This document shows, piece after piece, positions 5,842 to 7,273 of a stretch of DNA of 7,273 bases (its first letter is position 1; each line of letters begins with the position of its first letter). The position numbers and the translations under genes were made by a program. The stretch comes from Streptosporangiaceae bacterium (GTDB lineage Bacteria > Actinomycetota > Actinomycetes > Streptosporangiales > Streptosporangiaceae): contig JASIJN010000402.1 in NCBI GenBank assembly GCA_030050125.1, positions 1-7,273 on the forward strand. Direction: 5' to 3'. Below the pieces are notes generated by a model, which was not told where the DNA came from, ran no database searches, and saw only the letters and a list, made by a program, of their open reading frames with translations.

Positions 5842-5865
5842 AGCTGCCGAATCAGCCGGGCAGCT
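5842..5865 (-). terminator. Terminator-like hairpin after the PBP gene
   Basis: AGCTGCC (5842-5848) and GGCAGCT (5859-5865) form a 7-bp stem with a 10-nt loop, beginning 21 nt after the PBP stop on the minus strand. A short T-run (ATTTTC) follows about 8 nt beyond the stem. This is the best candidate for ending the PBP transcript before the separately promoted lipoprotein gene. Confidence 0.45.
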
Positions 5866-5886
5866 CAAGATCGCGAAAGATCGAGG

Positions 5887-7273
5887 TCACGGCTCCTGAA
5901 TCGTGGCCAAGGGGTCGAACAGGGTGGCCGTGGGAGGCCCGCCGCCTCCCGGGCCGCCGCCGTGTCCGCCGCCGCCTCCGGCCCCGCCACCGCCGCCGCC
6001 GTGGTGACCGGGGTTGGGCGGCTTGGGTGAGCTGAAGCCGTTGCCCATGGAGAAGAACGGACTGTCTCCCGGCAAGGGGATGAACTGGGCAGGCGGGCTG
6101 CCCAGGTCCGCGTTCGCGAACGTCATCTGCCAGGTCGCGGCGGGAGCGTTGTCGCCGTACATCTGGCCCGGGCAGTCCAGTTCCCCGCCGAACGCGGGGT
6201 CCTCGTGGTAACAGGAGTTCTGGCCCAGCATCGCCCCGGACCCGGTGGGATCGTTCGGGTTGAAGACCGACACGTACCCGGCCAGCCGGGGCGTGTACCC
6301 GCCGAAGGCGGCGTAGTAGCCGCCGTTGGCGGTGCCGGTCTTGCCGGCCTCCGGCACCCCGGTTCCGCGGCCGGCCGCGGTGCCGGTCTGCAGGACGCCC
6401 TGCAGGATAAAGGTGGCGGCCTCGGCGACCTCGGGCGACAGCGCGCGGTGGCAGTCCGCTGACTGCACCGGCAGGCTGGCGCCGCTGCTGGTGAGGATCT
6501 GGCTAATGGCGATCGGGGCGCAGTAGATGCCGTTCGCCGCCACCGTCGCGTAGGCCGCGGCCATGCTCATCGGCGCGACCGGCTCCGAGCCCAGCGTGAA
6601 CGAGGGGTTGTTGTCGGCCGAGTCCGTCTGGCCGACCGCCGGGTCCGGGTGAAGCAGCGACCCGCCGTTGACGAACGTCATGCCGAGGCTGACCGCGGTC
6701 TTGACCACGTTGCACAGCCCGACCTTCTGCTCCAGGTGGGCGAAGAACACGTTGATCGACTGCGTGGTGCCGTTGTACAGCGTGAAGATGCCCTTCCCGG
6801 CCCCCTCGGCGTTATGCACGGTAAAGGGAGCGGTCTGCTCGCCCTCGCAGTTGTAGTACGGGCCGATGGTGCTCGGCGACACGATCGCCTGGCTGAACCC
6901 GAACGGCACCCCCTCGTTCAGCGCCGTCAGCAGGGTGAATATCTTGCTCGACGAGCCGGTCTGGACGCCGCTGGTGCTGCCGTCGTACTTGGTAAGTGCC
7001 GCGTAGTCGACCGTCGTCTGGCCGGGGCCGGTGCCGTAGGGCCGGTCCACCGCGATCGCGCGGATCTTGCCGGTGCCGGGCTGGATCAGCACCTCGGTGT
7101 CCACGTTCCCGCCGGGGTTGTAGGCACCCGAATTCGGCGGCTCGACGTAGTCGACCGCGTCCTGCGCGGCGCGCTGGTCCTGCGGGTCCAGGGTGGTATA
7201 GATCTTCAAGTCGCCGGTGGTGTTCAGCGCCGCGTAAGCCTTCGCGTAGGCCTTGTCGACGCGCATCGAGGCC
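5887..7273 (-). CDS. Class A penicillin-binding protein, transpeptidase part; N-terminus cut by window edge
   Basis: The frame enters from the right edge and ends with TGA at 5887; about 461 residues are visible. This is the transpeptidase domain that cross-links peptidoglycan outside the membrane. Counting from the Met at 7266, the active-site motifs are SSSK (105-108, TGSSSKIF), SIN (170-172) and KTG (309-311, GKTGTAN), all intact. The region before S105 (LKIYTTLDPQDQRAA, VLIQPGTGKIRAIA) is the linker typical of class A PBPs, so the glycosyltransferase domain should lie beyond the window. Six cysteines (140, 185, 249, 272, 352, 365) could form three disulfides. No PASTA domain is visible, unlike mycobacterial PonA2. 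Instead the C-terminus has a Gly/His/Pro-rich tail (about 414-445) and ends TLFDPLATIQEP. The pairing with a YkuE-like phosphoesterase gene suggests a ponA2-type PBP. A Met at the edge should not be taken as the true start. Confidence 0.93.
   Translation of the reverse strand, partial: ASMRVDKAYAKAYAALNTTGDLKIYTTLDPQDQRAAQDAVDYVEPPNSGAYNPGGNVDTEVLIQPGTGKIRAIAVDRPYGTGPGQTTVDYAALTKYDGSTSGVQTGSSSKIFTLLTALNEGVPFGFSQAIVSPSTIGPYYNCEGEQTAPFTVHNAEGAGKGIFTLYNGTTQSINVFFAHLEQKVGLCNVVKTAVSLGMTFVNGGSLLHPDPAVGQTDSADNNPSFTLGSEPVAPMSMAAAYATVAANGIYCAPIAISQILTSSGASLPVQSADCHRALSPEVAEAATFILQGVLQTGTAAGRGTGVPEAGKTGTANGGYYAAFGGYTPRLAGYVSVFNPNDPTGSGAMLGQNSCYHEDPAFGGELDCPGQMYGDNAPAATWQMTFANADLGSPPAQFIPLPGDSPFFSMGNGFSSPKPPNPGHHGGGGGGAGGGGGHGGGPGGGGPPTATLFDPLATIQEP
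5938..6006. repeat. Low-complexity GGC-rich stretch encoding the PBP Gly/His tail
   Basis: On the minus strand this stretch is almost entirely GGN codons with interspersed CAC/CAT and CCN, encoding runs of glycine broken by His, Ala and Pro. Such DNA is prone to slippage, so its length may vary between strains and assembly errors are possible. The frame stays open after it for 14 residues to a normal stop. Confidence 0.7.

Noticed and set aside
1..7273. A new defence, toxin or mobile system
   Set aside because: Every sizeable gene except part of the lipoprotein belongs to a recognisable enzyme or envelope family, and no nuclease, toxin pair, reverse transcriptase or transposase is seen.

Overview
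The window is high-GC DNA (roughly two thirds G+C by eye), with strong G/C bias at third codon positions, Shine-Dalgarno starts and a tRNA with encoded CCA. The gene content points to an actinomycete (Actinomycetota). The class A penicillin-binding protein next to a YkuE-like metallophosphoesterase recalls the ponA2 neighbourhood of mycobacteria and other actinomycetes. I cannot name a genus from the sequence alone.

Left part (1-2984): a small enzyme cluster. An EHN-type (microsomal-like) epoxide hydrolase on the minus strand is followed after 55 bp by a redoxin/TlpA-like protein that runs off the left edge. Divergently, on the plus strand, lies a small serine alpha/beta-hydrolase. The 269-bp gap between the two hydrolases must hold both promoters. 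The set looks like accessory detoxification or secondary metabolism, but the substrates are unknown.

Middle (2985-4708): a hairpin flanked by a short direct repeat, then tRNA-Pro(CGG) on the minus strand with a likely promoter of its own, then a membrane-anchored metallophosphoesterase (minus). Divergently from it lies a YqeY/GatB-like protein (plus). The MPE/yqeY start region is very tight (53 bp), and one short element could serve as a -10 in both directions.

Right part (4709-7273): a 9-bp tandem repeat lies between the convergent yqeY and a predicted lipoprotein gene (minus) with a Pro/Ser/Thr-rich linker and a PKD-like C-terminal domain. Then come a repeat-rich intergenic stretch with a terminator-like hairpin and the transpeptidase part of a class A PBP (minus, running off the right edge). 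The PBP, lipoprotein and phosphoesterase products are all predicted to act at or outside the membrane, so this side is envelope-related housekeeping plus one unfamiliar lipoprotein.

I see no transposase, integrase, CRISPR array or recognisable defence system. The most interesting points are the lipoprotein of unknown function, the single-cysteine redoxin active site (TCINW), the GSND variant in the phosphoesterase, and the six-cysteine, Gly/His-tailed PBP.
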